Source: Verrucomicrobia bacterium UBA1211 (GTDB taxonomy: Bacteria > Verrucomicrobiota > Kiritimatiellia > RFP12 > UBA1067). Taken from it: a stretch of DNA of 38,649 nucleotides. How positions within the stretch are numbered: the first letter of the stretch is position 1; every line of letters begins with the position of its first letter. The stretch lies in the NCBI GenBank assembly GCA_002309585.1, contig DBXN01000028.1, forward strand, positions 1 through 38,649, read 5' to 3'. Shown here one piece after another: positions 38,206-38,649 of this stretch. Position numbers and translations under genes: made by a program. Below the pieces are notes generated by a model that ran no database searches, had not been told where the DNA came from, and was given only the letters and a program-made list of their open reading frames with translations.

Positions 38206-38649
38206 CTACAACTCCCACCCTTTGCGGTAGGTGCGGCGGAGATACCGGTTGGCCTCCTCGTCATTCGTCACGCGAAGGGCCTTGGCATCCCACTGCAGCG
38301 TCACATCCGGCCGGCGGATCGCCACCGTACCCAGGATGATCGTCTCCGCCATCGGGCCGGTCTGGACGAAGTGCGACTCGCACATGTCGCCGCCCAGGCA
38401 GGCGTCGAGGAAGTGGTGGTAGTGGTTGCGCGGCGGGACTTTCGGTTTGGGCTGGTTCGCGAACTTCGCCTTCGGGATCAGGACCGGCGCGCAGGTGTGC
38501 GGGATCAGGATCGCGCCCTCGGTCCCGACCACCATCGCGGCTTCTTCGGGGAAGCGCTCGAACCCGGCCTCGCGGGCAAGCCGCTGCGCCTCTTCAGGCG
38601 GGAAGATCTCGCCGTCGAACCACTCAAAGGTGAACGGCTTGCCGCCTGT
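38206..38649 (-). CDS. Gfo/Idh/MocA-family oxidoreductase, C-terminal part
   Basis: The frame is open to the right edge of the window, so only the last 147 residues are seen. TFEWFDGE, EAAMVVGTEGAILIPHT, HYHHFLDACLGG and the closing RRTYRKGWEL are typical of the PVC-type Gfo/Idh/MocA C-terminal domain. The Rossmann domain is outside the window. It resembles the partial protein at the left edge, particularly at the tail, so both are paralogues with possibly different substrates. It is separated from DAHP synthase by two nested hairpins. Confidence 0.88.
   Translation of the reverse strand, partial: TGGKPFTFEWFDGEIFPPEEAQRLAREAGFERFPEEAAMVVGTEGAILIPHTCAPVLIPKAKFANQPKPKVPPRNHYHHFLDACLGGDMCESHFVQTGPMAETIILGTVAIRRPDVTLQWDAKALRVTNDEEANRYLRRTYRKGWEL

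Overview
This 38.6 kb GC-rich window is densely packed with chromosomal genes and shows no plasmid, phage, IS or CRISPR signature. The gene mix points to the PVC group, most likely Kiritimatiellota or a related Verrucomicrobia/Lentisphaerae polysaccharide degrader. It includes planctomycete-type Gfo/Idh/MocA oxidoreductases at both edges, an autotransporter-associated beta-strand protein, DUF4159, a DUF4091/GH123-like enzyme, a YVTN-propeller cytochrome c, and CcsA/ResB (System II) cytochrome maturation. The taxonomic call is inference; no rRNA or marker gene is present.

Layout. 1-2.6 kb (+): the end of a Gfo/Idh oxidoreductase, a small initiating sugar-phosphate transferase, a PglD/NeuD-like acetyltransferase and a HAD phosphatase. 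2.6-5.2 kb (+): a membrane-anchored unknown protein and a secreted GH10 xylanase. 5.4-14.7 kb (-): a five-gene operon read right to left (secreted beta-strand-repeat protein, GH43, FucI/AraA-like isomerase, FGGY kinase, MalG-type permease with a very large insert). 14.9-18 kb (+): a secreted SASA-esterase/GH123-like fusion transcribed divergently from that operon; both promoters can be read. 18.2-20.4 kb (-): FtsB/DivIC, an RRM protein with a clear terminator, and CutC. 20.7-23.3 kb (+): a LarA-family epimerase and uronate isomerase. 23.4-25.9 kb (-): a KamA/EpmB-like radical SAM enzyme, a CPBP protease and a YrbL-like protein. 26.3-29.9 kb (-): a double-DUF4159 protein and a PA14/TPR-like protein. 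30.3-32.5 kb: two convergent metallophosphoesterases. 32.6-37.9 kb (-): CcsA, ResB, a chorismatase/RidA-like protein, a dihaem YVTN cytochrome and DAHP synthase, apparently one operon that also includes the membrane phosphoesterase.

How the genes fit together. The carbohydrate genes suggest use of acetylated glucurono(arabino)xylan or a similar plant polysaccharide: GH10 cuts the backbone, GH43 and the SASA esterase remove side groups, the permease imports products, isomerase plus kinase feed pentoses or deoxysugars into central metabolism, and uronate isomerase plus the LarA-like epimerase handle uronic acids. This is a hypothesis from gene content. The right-hand operon couples a dihaem cytochrome with the machinery that attaches its haem, and unexpectedly with DAHP synthase and a chorismatase-like protein.

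The intergenic DNA is notable. At least three families of nested-hairpin repeats are present in two copies each, two of them with compensatory stem changes, along with low-complexity spacers shared between distant sites. These repeats, the permease insert, the esterase fusion and the DAHP synthase/cytochrome operon are the most unusual things here.
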